Assembly (NCBI GenBank): GCA_016191555.1
Contig: JACPVX010000014.1
Location: 62,001 to 126,000, forward strand
DNA from: Bacteroidota bacterium
GTDB lineage: Bacteria > Bacteroidota > Bacteroidia > Cytophagales > Cyclobacteriaceae
Length of the DNA: 64,000 nt
Direction of reading: 5' to 3'
This document shows, piece after piece, positions 26,502 through 35,582 of the stretch. Position numbers and translations under genes: made by a program. The notes under the pieces are model-generated. The model was given only the letters and a program-made list of their open reading frames with translations, ran no database searches and had not been told where the DNA came from. Numbering within the stretch: the first letter of the stretch is position 1; the number at the start of each line of letters is the position of its first letter.

Positions 26502-27668
26502 ATGACCATTCGCATGAAGAAACTATTCCTTGCAGCTTTTTTGTTGATTTCGCTATCGGCAAAGACGCAAACTCTGTTATCCTCGAAAGCAGAAATTTCG
26601 ATTATCACCTGCGGACCGTATCAGGGTGAACTTTATTCGGCTTTCGGTCATAGTGCCATTCGCGTGTTTGATCCCGTTCTCGGCTTCGACATAGCTTACA
26701 ATTATGGCGTATTCGATTTCAATCAACCCAATTTCTATCTGAACTTTACCCGTGGATTTTTGTATTACAAATTGGGCGTGTACTCATATCCTGATTTCAG
26801 AGACTATTACATTTCTTATAATCGCTATGTGCACGAGCAATTGGTGAATTTAGATTCGGCACAAAAGCAAAAGATATTTAGTTACCTGGAAAATAATTCG
26901 TTGCCAGAAAACCAAACCTACCGCTACGATTATTTTTACAACAACTGTTCCAGCAAAATACGCGATGTCTTTGCTGAAGTTTTTAAAGACCAAATCCAAT
27001 TTGATGGCTCGTTCATCAAAACAAATTATACCATCCGCGATCTGACAGACATCTATCTTCAACAACAGCCATGGGGCGATTTAGGCATTGACGTCTGTCT
27101 TGGTCTGCCGATGGATAAAAAAGCAACTCCTTATGAATACATGTTCTTACCCGATTACCTCGAGTCTTCATTCGATCACGCTACTCTGAATGGTGTATCA
27201 GTCGTAAAGCAAAAGATTGCTGTGTATGAAAGCGTACCTGAAGCCACCTCGTTTCACTGGTATCACCCGTGGATTGTGTGGGGTATTATTTTTCTATTAG
27301 TCAGTCTTCTCTCCTATCGGGATTGGAAAAGAAAGAAAACAACGAAATGGTTTGACATTACACTCTTCGGAATTCTTGGATTATTGGGTTGGTTGCTGTT
27401 AATATTATGGACAGCCACCGACCACAAAGCCGCTGCCAACAACTTTAATTTACTGTGGGCAGTTCCGTTTCACTTGTTTGCTGCAATCGCTTTGTTTAAA
27501 AAATCCATTCCAGCTTGGGTTCACACCTATTTTGTTGTAATCGTAATCATCATCGCTTCTTTATTAGCAGGCTGGGTGCTTTTGCCACAGCAAATGAATA
27601 GTTATTTGCTGCCACTCGTGTTTATCATTTTAATGCGTGCGCTTCTGTTGAGCAGAAAGACAGCGTAG
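26502..27668 (+). CDS. DUF4105 (Lnb-type) membrane protein, possible lipoprotein N-acyltransferase
   Basis: 388 residues (ATG 26502; ATG 26514 is an equally good start before the signal-like helix). The N-terminal periplasmic domain (about 30-235) has the DUF4105 hallmarks: 'AFGHSAIRVFD' with His50 and 'YFYNNCSSKIRD' with Cys149, a likely His/Cys catalytic pair. Five or so membrane helices follow (about 255-385). This family includes Lnb, described in Bacteroides as the lipoprotein N-acyltransferase that replaces Lnt. If so, it completes maturation of lipoproteins such as SusD, LptC and the small lipoproteins in this window. The assignment is by domain recognition; paralogues with other roles may exist. 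Confidence 0.8.
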   Translation: MTIRMKKLFLAAFLLISLSAKTQTLLSSKAEISIITCGPYQGELYSAFGHSAIRVFDPVLGFDIAYNYGVFDFNQPNFYLNFTRGFLYYKLGVYSYPDFRDYYISYNRYVHEQLVNLDSAQKQKIFSYLENNSLPENQTYRYDYFYNNCSSKIRDVFAEVFKDQIQFDGSFIKTNYTIRDLTDIYLQQQPWGDLGIDVCLGLPMDKKATPYEYMFLPDYLESSFDHATLNGVSVVKQKIAVYESVPEATSFHWYHPWIVWGIIFLLVSLLSYRDWKRKKTTKWFDITLFGILGLLGWLLLILWTATDHKAAANNFNLLWAVPFHLFAAIALFKKSIPAWVHTYFVVIVIIIASLLAGWVLLPQQMNSYLLPLVFIILMRALLLSRKTA

Positions 27669-28480
27669 ATCAATACTGCACACATAGTCGAAATAAAAAA
27701 AACCTCGTCAGGCGAGGGTTTTTCATTGATGGTGTCCGCGAGATTCTCAGTTTCATATTCACTGTGAATATCTACCAACCGTTTGTTGCGATAGGGATTT
27801 CGGTATTTTTCCAAATCACTATACCAATATCGATTTGGATCCTGATAGTTTCCGCGAGTGAGACGCGCTTGCTTTGTTTGGAGATTATTCCATTCTAAAT
27901 ATTGATGTATTTCATCTAGCCGCTTGATCAGATTGAAATCTTTAATCTTTGTGCGGTAAATAATATTCGGTTCAATCTTCAATTCAAAGCGCCAAGGCTC
28001 TAAGAAACGATAAACCCAAATCAATCTCTTCCAATTCAAGTCGTGCTCCAATGTTGGATAAAAGTATTTTTTCTCACGCTCTGTAAAATCTTTCTTTGTA
28101 TAAGCATCAGGAAAAATTCGCTCAAGGTTTTGTTCGCGTTCCTCATAGATTTTCTTTCCAAATTTTCTATGCTTGACCTTAAACTCTTTTTTAGAACTGT
28201 ACTGAATAGTATTAATTTTATCAAGCAACTTCTGAAAAAACAAAGCATCATCGCTTCGAGCTACGTCCTTCCGCAATACAAAAAACCGTTTCCATCCACG
28301 CTGAACCGGTGGATCGAGTTTTTCATAGCCTAAATTTGAAATCCGTTTAGAAAGATTCCTTTGCTCAAAGAACAATTGGATTAGTCTCCTCTCAAATTGC
28401 TTACGCTGCATTCGCTTTTTATGTCGCACCGATCGTATTCGGCTACACTGCAAATAGTAGTTCAATTCTTCGTTACTCAT
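27602..28480 (-). CDS. Unknown basic protein downstream of rtcB paralogue 1
   Basis: 292 residues, very rich in Arg, Lys, Tyr and Trp. The N-terminal half is helical and basic ('RHKKRMQRKQFERRLIQ'), the centre has many aromatic residues ('WVYRFLEPWRFELKI'), and a single hydrophobic helix (about 264-280) lies near the C-terminus. The gene starts 3 nt after the rtcB stop, so it is co-transcribed and perhaps coupled with the RNA ligase. The basic character would suit RNA or membrane-surface binding, which is inference. The last 67 nt overlap the convergent DUF4105 gene, and that gene's terminator (27696-27725) lies within the coding part. I do not recognise the family. Confidence 0.7.
   Translation of the reverse strand: MSNEELNYYLQCSRIRSVRHKKRMQRKQFERRLIQLFFEQRNLSKRISNLGYEKLDPPVQRGWKRFFVLRKDVARSDDALFFQKLLDKINTIQYSSKKEFKVKHRKFGKKIYEEREQNLERIFPDAYTKKDFTEREKKYFYPTLEHDLNWKRLIWVYRFLEPWRFELKIEPNIIYRTKIKDFNLIKRLDEIHQYLEWNNLQTKQARLTRGNYQDPNRYWYSDLEKYRNPYRNKRLVDIHSEYETENLADTINEKPSPDEVFFISTMCAVLIYAVFLLNRSARIKMINTSGSK
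27696..27725 (+). terminator. Terminator of the DUF4105 gene, inside the convergent coding region
   Basis: A stem AACC(T)CG/CGAGGGTT with a TCAGG loop, flanked by A and T tracts. One C/G position is bulged. It can act in both directions, and lies inside the 3' end of the minus-strand gene 27602-28480. Confidence 0.7.
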
Positions 28481-28483
28481 TAC

Positions 28484-29893
28484 TCAATCTTTAGCCATCC
28501 GCACAATACGTGGAATAAATTTACCTTCTACGCGCACCAGATTCGTTTGGCACTTCATCACCTGATCAATATCCTTGTACGCATCAGGTGCCTCTTCGGT
28601 GCTTCCACCGATCAGCGTTACTTTTTCACTTTGCAGTAGTTTCTTTAAGCTACTCATCGTAATCGAATTCTTCGCACGCCATCGCGACAATTTTCTTCCG
28701 GCCCCGTGCGAAGCAGAATTCAAAGACTCTTCATTTCCCAAACCACTGACAATGTATCCTGGCGCTGTCATACTTCCGGGAATAATTCCCATCACTCCGG
28801 CCGCTGCTGGTGTTGCACCTTTTCGGTGAACGATGTATTCTTCGCCATCGTGCAATCGCTCTTTCCAAGCAAAGTTGTGATGGTTCTCTACTTTTGTCAA
28901 CACCGAAAATCCCATCGCACGGCAAAGATTTTCATGAATGCGGTCGTGACATGCTTTGGCATAGTCTCCCGCTAAATTCATCGAGAACCAATACTCGTGC
29001 CCTTCCTCGCTATCTAAATCGAGCCAGGCAAGTTGCTTCGCTTCGCGTGGCAGTTTGCATTTGTTCATGGCGATGTTGGTGTAATGCTGCGCCACATTGG
29101 CTCCTAAACTTCGCGAACCGGAATGCGATAAAATAGCCGCATAATTTCCTGCATTCAAATGAAGATTATTATCCTCTTCGAGTGTTACAATTCCGAATTC
29201 CACAAAATGATTTCCGGAGCCAGAACTTCCCAACTGCCTTACACATTTGCCATGAAGTCTTTTTAACAATTCTGTCTCTTGAAAAACGGAGCTATCGAGA
29301 ATTTCGTGATCAAGAATTTCTTCAAGACCACCATCATTGCCAAAATGTGTTTGCGCTTGCAGTACTTTCTTTAATTCATACGAGTGGTGTTCTACATAAC
29401 TTCCCGGTAAATCCAAAATACTCAGCGCCATCCGACAACCAATGTCCATACCTACTCCATAAGGGATAACTGCATTGCGTGCTGCAAGCACTCCGCCAAT
29501 TGGTAATCCGTACCCTTGATGTGCATCCGGCATCAATGCGCCTTTGGCTGCGATCGGAAGGCACATAGCTACTTCCATTTGCTGAATGGCGTTGCGCTCT
29601 ATATGCTTGCTGCCAAACAAATCAAAATGCACTGGCTCATCCGCTAACTCATACGCTGTAAATGCATCTTCGCTAATCGTTTTTGAAACTAGTTTTAGTG
29701 CGAGCAATCCGAGTGTGGTATGGTTGACATACAACTCGGGTTGGCTGAGCACATCTTCAATTAATTTGATCTTCTCTTCGTTGGGGGTATGCTTAAAGTG
29801 GCGGTTCATAATATTCAATGCCAGACTTTTTGCTACCTCCGATGGAAATTTTATTACGGATAAATCTTTAATGTTCAATTTTTGTTTGCCCAT
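28484..29893 (-). CDS. rtcB: RtcB-family RNA ligase (paralogue 1)
   Basis: 469 residues from the ATG at 29893 (the frame is open to 29959, but the extra part does not look like the family). RtcB joins 2',3'-cyclic phosphate and 5'-OH RNA ends, using GTP and Mn2+. Active-site features are present: 'GVGMDIGCRM' with the metal-binding Cys, 'GNHFVEFG', 'LSHSGSRSLGANVAQHY', 'ENHHNFAW', and the guanylylated His in 'NSASHGAGRKLSR'. It should be active. A basic protein of unknown function follows 3 nt downstream. The 324-nt leader holds nested stem-loops. A second, clearly different RtcB is encoded at 30963-32369. No archease or rtcA gene is seen. Confidence 0.95.
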   Translation of the reverse strand: MGKQKLNIKDLSVIKFPSEVAKSLALNIMNRHFKHTPNEEKIKLIEDVLSQPELYVNHTTLGLLALKLVSKTISEDAFTAYELADEPVHFDLFGSKHIERNAIQQMEVAMCLPIAAKGALMPDAHQGYGLPIGGVLAARNAVIPYGVGMDIGCRMALSILDLPGSYVEHHSYELKKVLQAQTHFGNDGGLEEILDHEILDSSVFQETELLKRLHGKCVRQLGSSGSGNHFVEFGIVTLEEDNNLHLNAGNYAAILSHSGSRSLGANVAQHYTNIAMNKCKLPREAKQLAWLDLDSEEGHEYWFSMNLAGDYAKACHDRIHENLCRAMGFSVLTKVENHHNFAWKERLHDGEEYIVHRKGATPAAAGVMGIIPGSMTAPGYIVSGLGNEESLNSASHGAGRKLSRWRAKNSITMSSLKKLLQSEKVTLIGGSTEEAPDAYKDIDQVMKCQTNLVRVEGKFIPRIVRMAKD

Positions 29894-30217
29894 GTTTATA
29901 GCACTCCTCACGCTTTTGCCGCATGAAGTGAAGAGAATAGAATTCTGGTCTGCTATCAAAAGAAAGCAGCGAACAAAATCGTTCTCAAAGCCGGTGCGCG
30001 ACTTTATTTTAGAATTTTAAAATTTTGATTTTAGTTGGCAACAGCGAGCCGGGTTGGGTAAGAATGCTTACCGTAGCTGTTAAAGGGTGATATGTAAATT
30101 TTGATCCAACATAATTTCCTCTGTTTAATGATTGAACATTAGGAGGCAACTGTTTTGCGGTGGCAAAAGTAAATAAATTTTTGAAAACGAAAAGTAATGC
30201 TTAAACTTTCGCTTCCT
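29894..30217 (-). ncRNA. Possible structured leader of rtcB paralogue 1
   Basis: 324 nt without a credible gene. Three nested helices can form in the minus-strand RNA: GTTGG (30034-30038) with CCAAC (30106-30110), AACAGC (30040-30045) with GCTGTT (30076-30081), and GGTAAG (30057-30062) with CTTACC (30067-30072) around a 4-nt loop. A direct repeat, AAATTTTGAT, lies just outside the middle helices. A -7-like element (30164-30171) lies upstream, so these stems would fall in the rtcB 5' UTR. It does not match a riboswitch or tRNA-like form that I know. Confidence 0.35.
30164..30171 (-). promoter_or_regulatory. Possible -7 element for rtcB paralogue 1
   Basis: The minus strand reads TACTTTTG, matching TAnnTTTG. 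No -33 TTTG is seen at the right distance, so support is partial. It would give a leader of roughly 265 nt. Confidence 0.35.
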
Positions 30218-30940
30218 TTACTCTTGCAAACATGGAGGCACCCATGATATACCATCAAATTCCTTAGGATCATTAGGTAAGGAAGGTGGATGGGGTTTAT
30301 GTAAACCTAAATATTGAGGAAATAGACTTGAAATCCTGCACCCTGGTACGCTATTCCTATAAGCTTGCCACCGATACTCTTCTGGCCAATTTACGAAACC
30401 TGTGTAGCCTCTAATTCCAGTCATTTGCTCATCCAAATCTTCTATTGCTTTTCCCAACTTTGCATAATTAGTCTTAGTATAATATTGGTGAGGATCAATG
30501 GTAGTACCAAAATCAACATAGCAATCATAGACAACTCTCAGAATTACCTTAAGATATTTAACACAGGCTGTAGCTACATCTTCTTTTGGCGGGTTAGCAA
30601 ATTCAGAATTAGCACAATCGAAATAGTATAAAGCCTTCCCCTTTGAGTATGAACCAGATGAAATTGGGACTACACCCACTTTCTGTGAAAGATTTCTTGC
30701 CTGCAAAAAGAACTTAGCTAGCGGATCATTTTTCAATTCTCTTTGTTTACTCTCATACCATAATGCGAATCCATCCAAATCTGATAAGCTCGCTTGGATG
30801 CAAAATGTAACGCTTCTCATAGCTGAGACATATGCGCTAAAAAGAAACTGTACCTCAAACATATCTTTTGATCTAGTAATTCTCTTTAGAAAGTATTCAC
30901 TCTCTGCAATTTTGAAATCTACCAAATCAAATGATCTCAT
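30218..30940 (-). CDS. Unknown protein between the two rtcB genes, possibly HEPN-like
   Basis: 240 residues with no signal or membrane helix, so cytoplasmic. The N-terminal half is helical and includes 'FLFSAYVSAMRSVTF', 'DGFALWYESKQRELKNDPLA' and then 'KFFLQARNLSQKVG'. This order (a Tyr/Arg helix, a Trp-Tyr helix, and an Arg-Asn pair in a third helix) recalls uncharacterised HEPN-like proteins, in which the RNase motif is Arg-x4-6-His. Here Arg82-Asn83 is kept but the expected His is Lys, so activity is doubtful. The C-terminal half is rich in Pro, Tyr and Trp. It lies 22 nt after the upstream rtcB stop and probably shares its transcript. The HEPN link is tentative. Confidence 0.5.
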   Translation of the reverse strand: MRSFDLVDFKIAESEYFLKRITRSKDMFEVQFLFSAYVSAMRSVTFCIQASLSDLDGFALWYESKQRELKNDPLAKFFLQARNLSQKVGVVPISSGSYSKGKALYYFDCANSEFANPPKEDVATACVKYLKVILRVVYDCYVDFGTTIDPHQYYTKTNYAKLGKAIEDLDEQMTGIRGYTGFVNWPEEYRWQAYRNSVPGCRISSLFPQYLGLHKPHPPSLPNDPKEFDGISWVPPCLQE

Positions 30941-30962
30941 TTTTGATATTTTAAATGTGAAT

Positions 30963-32369
30963 TTAATCTACCTCCATAAACTTTTCATCGCCACACATAC
31001 GCACAATCTTGGGCATAAAAGTTCCCAACACATCTACCAACTCTTGTTGGGCTGCCATAACTTGGTGTATGTTTTTATACGCCATTGGTGCTTCGTCCAA
31101 ACCGGAGCCAATCAACTCGACACCCGCTTGTTTCAAAAACTGATCTACCTGTCCGGGTAAAATAGTTTCTTTTGCTTTCGTTCGAGACATCGTTCGCCCT
31201 GCTCCGTGAGAAGCCGAATTGATCGAAGCCGCTTGTCCTTTACCTCGGACAATAAAACCAGGCGTGGCCATCGAGCCCGGAATAATTCCCAACACATCTT
31301 TACTGGCCGGTGTTGCACCTTTACGGTGAACGATCAGCTCCTCGCCATTAGCATCTTTTTCTTTCCAGGCAAAGTTGTGGTGATTCTCAATCATAGCAAG
31401 TGGTGTTGCGCGCAAGCCGATGGCCATCCGCTCGTGAATCTGGTGGTGACAAGCCGATGCATAATCGCCAGCTAAGTTCATGGCCAACCAATATTCTTGT
31501 CCTTCTTGAGTTGTTAAATCCAACAACGCCAAATGCTTTGCTTCTTGCGGAAGTTTGCAGAGCTCCATCGCTAAGTTGGTGTAGTGACGCGCAATATTCG
31601 CACCCAATCCACGCGAACCGGAGTGAGAAAGAACAGCCAGATATGAGCCAGGCGCCAGATTATACTCGTTGATCGTGTTGGTTATTTCCACGACACCAAA
31701 TTCTACAAAATGATTTCCTCCACCGGAAGAACCAATTTGTTTCCATGCGCGATCTTTAAAAGACCGAACAATGCTTAATTCTTTAAACTCATTGCGCTCA
31801 AAAATGGCGTGATCTTTCGGTTTCTTAAAAGTAGCTTGACCAAACTGTGTGTTGTTGAGCAACATTTTATTCAAGCTCTCCTTTTGGTCTTCTAACAGAG
31901 AAGTTGGCAAATCATAAATCGTCATACACATACGACAACCGATGTCTACTCCAACACCATAAGGAATTACCGCATTACGTGTTGCCAACACGCCACCAAT
32001 CGGAAGCCCGTAACCTTGGTGTGCATCAGGCATCAAAGCACCCGCCACCGTGATGGGCAACTTCATGGCAGTTTCCATTTGTCGCAAAGCACCTTGTTCG
32101 ATTGCCTCCGCACCATAAATGGAATAGGGAATCGCTTGCGTCTTCAATTCCAAAACTGAATTGACAGGCTTTATTAACTCCTTGACAAGTGGTAACAAAA
32201 CCTCATCATTTTCAAAGGCTATTGGATCCTTGATCACTTTTCCTAAAAGTTCCAATTGATCTTCTATCGAAAGATTTGTAAGCTGCTTAGCAGAAATCGA
32301 CAAAGCTACTCCCATAGCTTTGCTTTCCGTAAATCCGATAGCAAAAAGTTGTTGGGCTGTTAGTTTCAT
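30963..32369 (-). CDS. rtcB: RtcB-family RNA ligase (paralogue 2)
   Basis: 468 residues with the full active site: Cys145 in 'GVDIGCRMCM', 'GNHFVEFG' at about 218-225, 'LSHSGSRGLGANIARHY', 'ENHHNFAWKEK', and the His388 in 'NSASHGAGRTMSR' that carries GMP. It is alignable along its whole length with the other RtcB (28484-29893), but differs clearly in the N-terminal 80 residues and in the 155-205 segment. So the pair is an old duplication or came from different sources. Role: joining of RNA with 3'-phosphate or cyclic phosphate to 5'-OH, as in tRNA or rRNA repair. It is followed after 22 nt by the unknown 240-residue protein. Confidence 0.95.
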   Translation of the reverse strand: MKLTAQQLFAIGFTESKAMGVALSISAKQLTNLSIEDQLELLGKVIKDPIAFENDEVLLPLVKELIKPVNSVLELKTQAIPYSIYGAEAIEQGALRQMETAMKLPITVAGALMPDAHQGYGLPIGGVLATRNAVIPYGVGVDIGCRMCMTIYDLPTSLLEDQKESLNKMLLNNTQFGQATFKKPKDHAIFERNEFKELSIVRSFKDRAWKQIGSSGGGNHFVEFGVVEITNTINEYNLAPGSYLAVLSHSGSRGLGANIARHYTNLAMELCKLPQEAKHLALLDLTTQEGQEYWLAMNLAGDYASACHHQIHERMAIGLRATPLAMIENHHNFAWKEKDANGEELIVHRKGATPASKDVLGIIPGSMATPGFIVRGKGQAASINSASHGAGRTMSRTKAKETILPGQVDQFLKQAGVELIGSGLDEAPMAYKNIHQVMAAQQELVDVLGTFMPKIVRMCGDEKFMEVD

Positions 32370-32525
32370 TTTCTTTTCAATTTAATGATACAAAGATGAT
32401 CCTGAGCTACGCAGTCTTTTTGCGCAATCATTTTAAATCAAAAATAAATTTAGAAACGGATGAGCAAGAGTTCGAAATAAATCTGAGCTAAAAAGTCAAA
32501 TCTAAAAGTAATACTCTAAAAGCAA

Positions 32526-32566
32526 AACCGCGGAAACCCAAACCTGATGGCCTAGATTTCCGCGGA
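32526..32566 (-). terminator. Terminator of the sucA-sucB-lpd operon
   Basis: CCGCGGAAA (32528-32536) and TTTCCGCGG (32557-32565) form a 9-bp GC-rich stem with a 20-nt loop, followed on the minus strand by TTTTGCTTTT. It lies after the lpd stop at 32591. Confidence 0.7.
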
Positions 32567-32590
32567 AATTCGCAGAGTATTAATCATTAA

Positions 32591-33997
32591 TTACATGTGA
32601 ATAGGCCTATTAGCTGTAGCTGCTAAGCATGCTTCTTTCACCGCTTCCATATAGGTAGGGTGGGCGTGGCTCATGCGTGAAACATCTTCTGCGGAAGCTC
32701 TGTATTCCATAGCAACCACTCCGGCAGCAATCATATCAGCTGCGCGCGCACCTATAATATGCACTCCCAAAATCTCGTCTGTATTCTTATCGGCAAGAAT
32801 TTTTACTAGGCCATCTAAATCCATACTAGCGCGGGCTCTTCCCAATGCTTTGTAAGGGAAACTACCCAACTTGTACGCGCGCCCTTGTTCTTTCAATTGT
32901 TCTTCGGTGTAACCCACACTCGCTACTTCCGGCCAGGTATACACCACTCCTGGAATCAATAAATAATTAATATGTGGTTTTTGTCCTGCCATTTGCTCGG
33001 CCACCATTACGCCTTCTTCTTCTGCCTTGTGGGCGAGCATCGCTCCACGCACCACATCGCCTATAGCATAGATGTTATCGATTTTTGTTTTTAAATGATC
33101 GTCTACCGGAATTTTTCCACGATCCAACTCAATACCAACTTTATCTAAACCAAGTCCATCAGTATAAGGTCTTCTTCCTACACTCACCAAACAATAATCG
33201 CCTGTTAATTCAATAGCGGGACCACCTGCTTTGGGTTCTGCCTTTACAACTACTTCCTTTCCCTTGTTTTCAACAGCAGTTACTTTATGGCCAAGATAAA
33301 ATTCCATTCCCAACTTCTTGGTTGCTTTCTGTAATTCTTTGCCCATGGTTCCATCCATCGTAGCAATCAGGCTATCCATAAATTCAACCACAGAAACTTT
33401 AGCACCAATGCGTGCATAAACAGAACCAAGTTCCATTCCGATAACGCCTCCTCCTATAATGATCAAATGCTTAGGCACTTCTTTAAGTTCAAGTGCTTCG
33501 GTGCTGGAAATAATTCTCTTTTTATCAAAAGGCGCAAATGGTAATGGCGTTGGTTTTGATCCGGTTGCGATGATTACTTTCTCAGTAGTAATGGTGGTTT
33601 CTTTTCCATCGGAAGAAGTGATCTTTACGGTATTCTTATCGACAAACGAACCCACTCCTTTCAATACATCGATTTTATTTTTCTTCATCAGAAACGCAAT
33701 GCCATCTACGTTGGCTTTCACCACACCTGCTTTACGCGAAATCATCTGAGTCAGATTCACCTTGGGCTCACTGATGTTGATGCCATGTTCTTTAAATGTA
33801 TGACCTGCATTGTAAAAATGTTCGGAAGAATCTAACAAAGCTTTGGAGGGAATACATCCTACATTTAAGCAGGTACCTCCCAGCGTATCATACTTTTCAA
33901 TGATGGCTGTTTTCATGCCGAGCTGTGCGCAACGGATAGCTGCAACATATCCTCCGGGGCCTGAACCAATTACTGTAACTTGGTATTGCATACTCAT
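32591..33997 (-). CDS. lpd: Dihydrolipoyl dehydrogenase (E3)
   Basis: 468 residues from ATG 33997 (ATG 33991 is also possible; the frame's first codon is a TTG at 34018). FAD-binding 'VIGSGPGGYVAAIRCAQLG' at the N-terminus, the redox-active disulfide Cys43/Cys48 in 'GGTCLNVGCIPSK', a second nucleotide site 'IIGGGVIGMELGSVYARIG', and the catalytic 'SHAHPTYMEAVKEA' near the end. E3 reoxidises dihydrolipoyl groups of the E2 protein with NAD+. It lies in one operon with sucA and sucB, so it serves the 2-oxoglutarate dehydrogenase complex and possibly other lipoyl complexes. All key residues are intact. Confidence 0.97.
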   Translation of the reverse strand: MSMQYQVTVIGSGPGGYVAAIRCAQLGMKTAIIEKYDTLGGTCLNVGCIPSKALLDSSEHFYNAGHTFKEHGINISEPKVNLTQMISRKAGVVKANVDGIAFLMKKNKIDVLKGVGSFVDKNTVKITSSDGKETTITTEKVIIATGSKPTPLPFAPFDKKRIISSTEALELKEVPKHLIIIGGGVIGMELGSVYARIGAKVSVVEFMDSLIATMDGTMGKELQKATKKLGMEFYLGHKVTAVENKGKEVVVKAEPKAGGPAIELTGDYCLVSVGRRPYTDGLGLDKVGIELDRGKIPVDDHLKTKIDNIYAIGDVVRGAMLAHKAEEEGVMVAEQMAGQKPHINYLLIPGVVYTWPEVASVGYTEEQLKEQGRAYKLGSFPYKALGRARASMDLDGLVKILADKNTDEILGVHIIGARAADMIAAGVVAMEYRASAEDVSRMSHAHPTYMEAVKEACLAATANRPIHM

Positions 33998-34026
33998 ATC
34001 AATTTCAAATTCTGACAATCAAATTA

Positions 34027-35565
34027 TTATACGCCTAAGATCAATCTTCCCGGATCTTCCAGCAGTTCTTTTACGCGTACTAAGAAACTCACCGACTCGC
34101 GACCGTCAATGATGCGGTGATCGTACGACAGCGCAACATACATGATCGGGCGAATCACAATTTCCCCATTCTTTACAACAGGTCGCTCTACAATATTGTG
34201 CATTCCTAAAATCGCTGATTGTGGTGCGTTGATAATCGGTGTTGATAACATAGAACCAAACACACCACCATTCGTGATAGTGAATGTTCCGCCCGTCATT
34301 TCTTCAATCGAAAGTTTTCCATCGCGCGCACGCGTAGCTAAACGAACAATCTCAGCCTCCACCTGATTCATGCTCAATGATTCCGCATTTCGAATCACGG
34401 GAACCACTAATCCGCGTGGCGTAGAAACTGCCACTGACACATCGCAGTAATCGTGATACACAATTTCATCTTTATCAATCGAGGCATTTACCGCAGGGAA
34501 ATCTTTCAATGCAACGCAAACCGCCTTGGTGAAGAATGACATGAATCCTAAACCGACTCCAAACTTTTCTTTGAATTGATCTTTGTATTTCGAACGCAAG
34601 TCCATCACCGGCTTCATATCAACTTCGTTGAAAGTAGTCAACATCGCGGTTTCATTTTTCACCGCCACCAATCGCTTGGCAATCGTTTTACGAAGCGAAG
34701 TCATTTTATCTCTGCGCTCACCACGTGTTCCACCCGAAGTAATGACAGGTGGCGCCATGGCAGGTGCCGGTTTTGTTTCCTTAGCCGGTGCAGCAGCTTG
34801 CGCTTTCACTGCATCGTCTTTGGTGATTCTTCCACCCACACCGCTGCCGGCTACTTGGCCTGCAGGAATTCCTTTTTCATCTAAAATTTTTGCTGCTGCC
34901 GGTGAAGGTGTGCCAGCTGCATATGAAACTGAACCAGCTGCCGGAGCTTGTGCCGTTGGAGTTGAGGCAGTAGAAGGCGCAGCCGCAGGAGCACCGCCTT
35001 CAGTAACTTCAATCTTACAAATCAGTCCACCAATTGGCAGAGTAGTTTTTTCTTTCGCTACAATTCGTAAAATACCGTTGGCCTCGGCAGGAAGTTCAAA
35101 GGTTGCTTTGTCTGATTCTACTTCGGCAATTACTTCATCTAATTTTACGTAGTCGCCTTCCTTTTTTAGCCAGGTAGAAATCGTTACTTCCGTAATGGAT
35201 TCGCCCACGGCAGGCACTTTCATTTCTTTGATTGCTCCGGTCGCTTTCATAGGTTGATTCGAAGGGGTTTCTGTTTTTGTCTCTTTGCTGGTTGATGAAG
35301 GTGTTGGAGTTGCTGCGACAGCAGTTGCGCCACCATTGGCTATCTCGCAGATCACCGTGCCAATAGGCACTACTTCTCCTTTTGATTTTGTTATTTTCAA
35401 TGTGCCGGCTTGTGGCGCGGTTAATTCAAATGTCGCTTTGTCCGATTCGAGTTCGGCAATCACTTCGTCCATCTTCACCACATCACCATCTTTCTTTAGC
35501 CAATTGGCAATGGTTACCTCGGTGATCGATTCACCTACTGTGGGCACTTTTACTTGCTGAGCCAT
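34027..35565 (-). CDS. sucB: 2-oxoglutarate dehydrogenase E2 (dihydrolipoyl succinyltransferase)
   Basis: 512 residues. It has two lipoyl domains, each with 'ESDKATFEL' and lipoylated Lys43 and Lys153. A Pro/Ala/Thr-rich linker and an E1/E3-binding domain (about 220-260, '[13 protein letters not shown]') follow, and the catalytic domain ends with the '[18 protein letters not shown]' motif. E. coli SucB has a single lipoyl domain, so the double form is unlike the enterobacterial one, though known in other groups. E2 passes succinyl groups from E1 to CoA in the TCA cycle. It starts 17 nt after sucA and is followed by lpd, giving the complete complex in one operon. Confidence 0.96.
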   Translation of the reverse strand: MAQQVKVPTVGESITEVTIANWLKKDGDVVKMDEVIAELESDKATFELTAPQAGTLKITKSKGEVVPIGTVICEIANGGATAVAATPTPSSTSKETKTETPSNQPMKATGAIKEMKVPAVGESITEVTISTWLKKEGDYVKLDEVIAEVESDKATFELPAEANGILRIVAKEKTTLPIGGLICKIEVTEGGAPAAAPSTASTPTAQAPAAGSVSYAAGTPSPAAAKILDEKGIPAGQVAGSGVGGRITKDDAVKAQAAAPAKETKPAPAMAPPVITSGGTRGERRDKMTSLRKTIAKRLVAVKNETAMLTTFNEVDMKPVMDLRSKYKDQFKEKFGVGLGFMSFFTKAVCVALKDFPAVNASIDKDEIVYHDYCDVSVAVSTPRGLVVPVIRNAESLSMNQVEAEIVRLATRARDGKLSIEEMTGGTFTITNGGVFGSMLSTPIINAPQSAILGMHNIVERPVVKNGEIVIRPIMYVALSYDHRIIDGRESVSFLVRVKELLEDPGRLILGV

Positions 35566-35582
35566 ATTCCTTTGTTAATGAA

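Noticed and set aside
29894-30217. tRNA-like or Y-RNA-type gene near rtcB
   Set aside because: Stems are present, but no cloverleaf or known Y-RNA motif fits; kept only as a possible structured leader.
28484-32369. Recent duplication of rtcB by unequal exchange
   Set aside because: The two proteins differ clearly along their length, so they are not recent copies.
34583-35152. Long plus-strand open frame opposite sucB
   Set aside because: Antisense to the Ala/Pro/Thr-rich linker and lipoyl domains; codon bias of the real gene keeps the opposite frame open.
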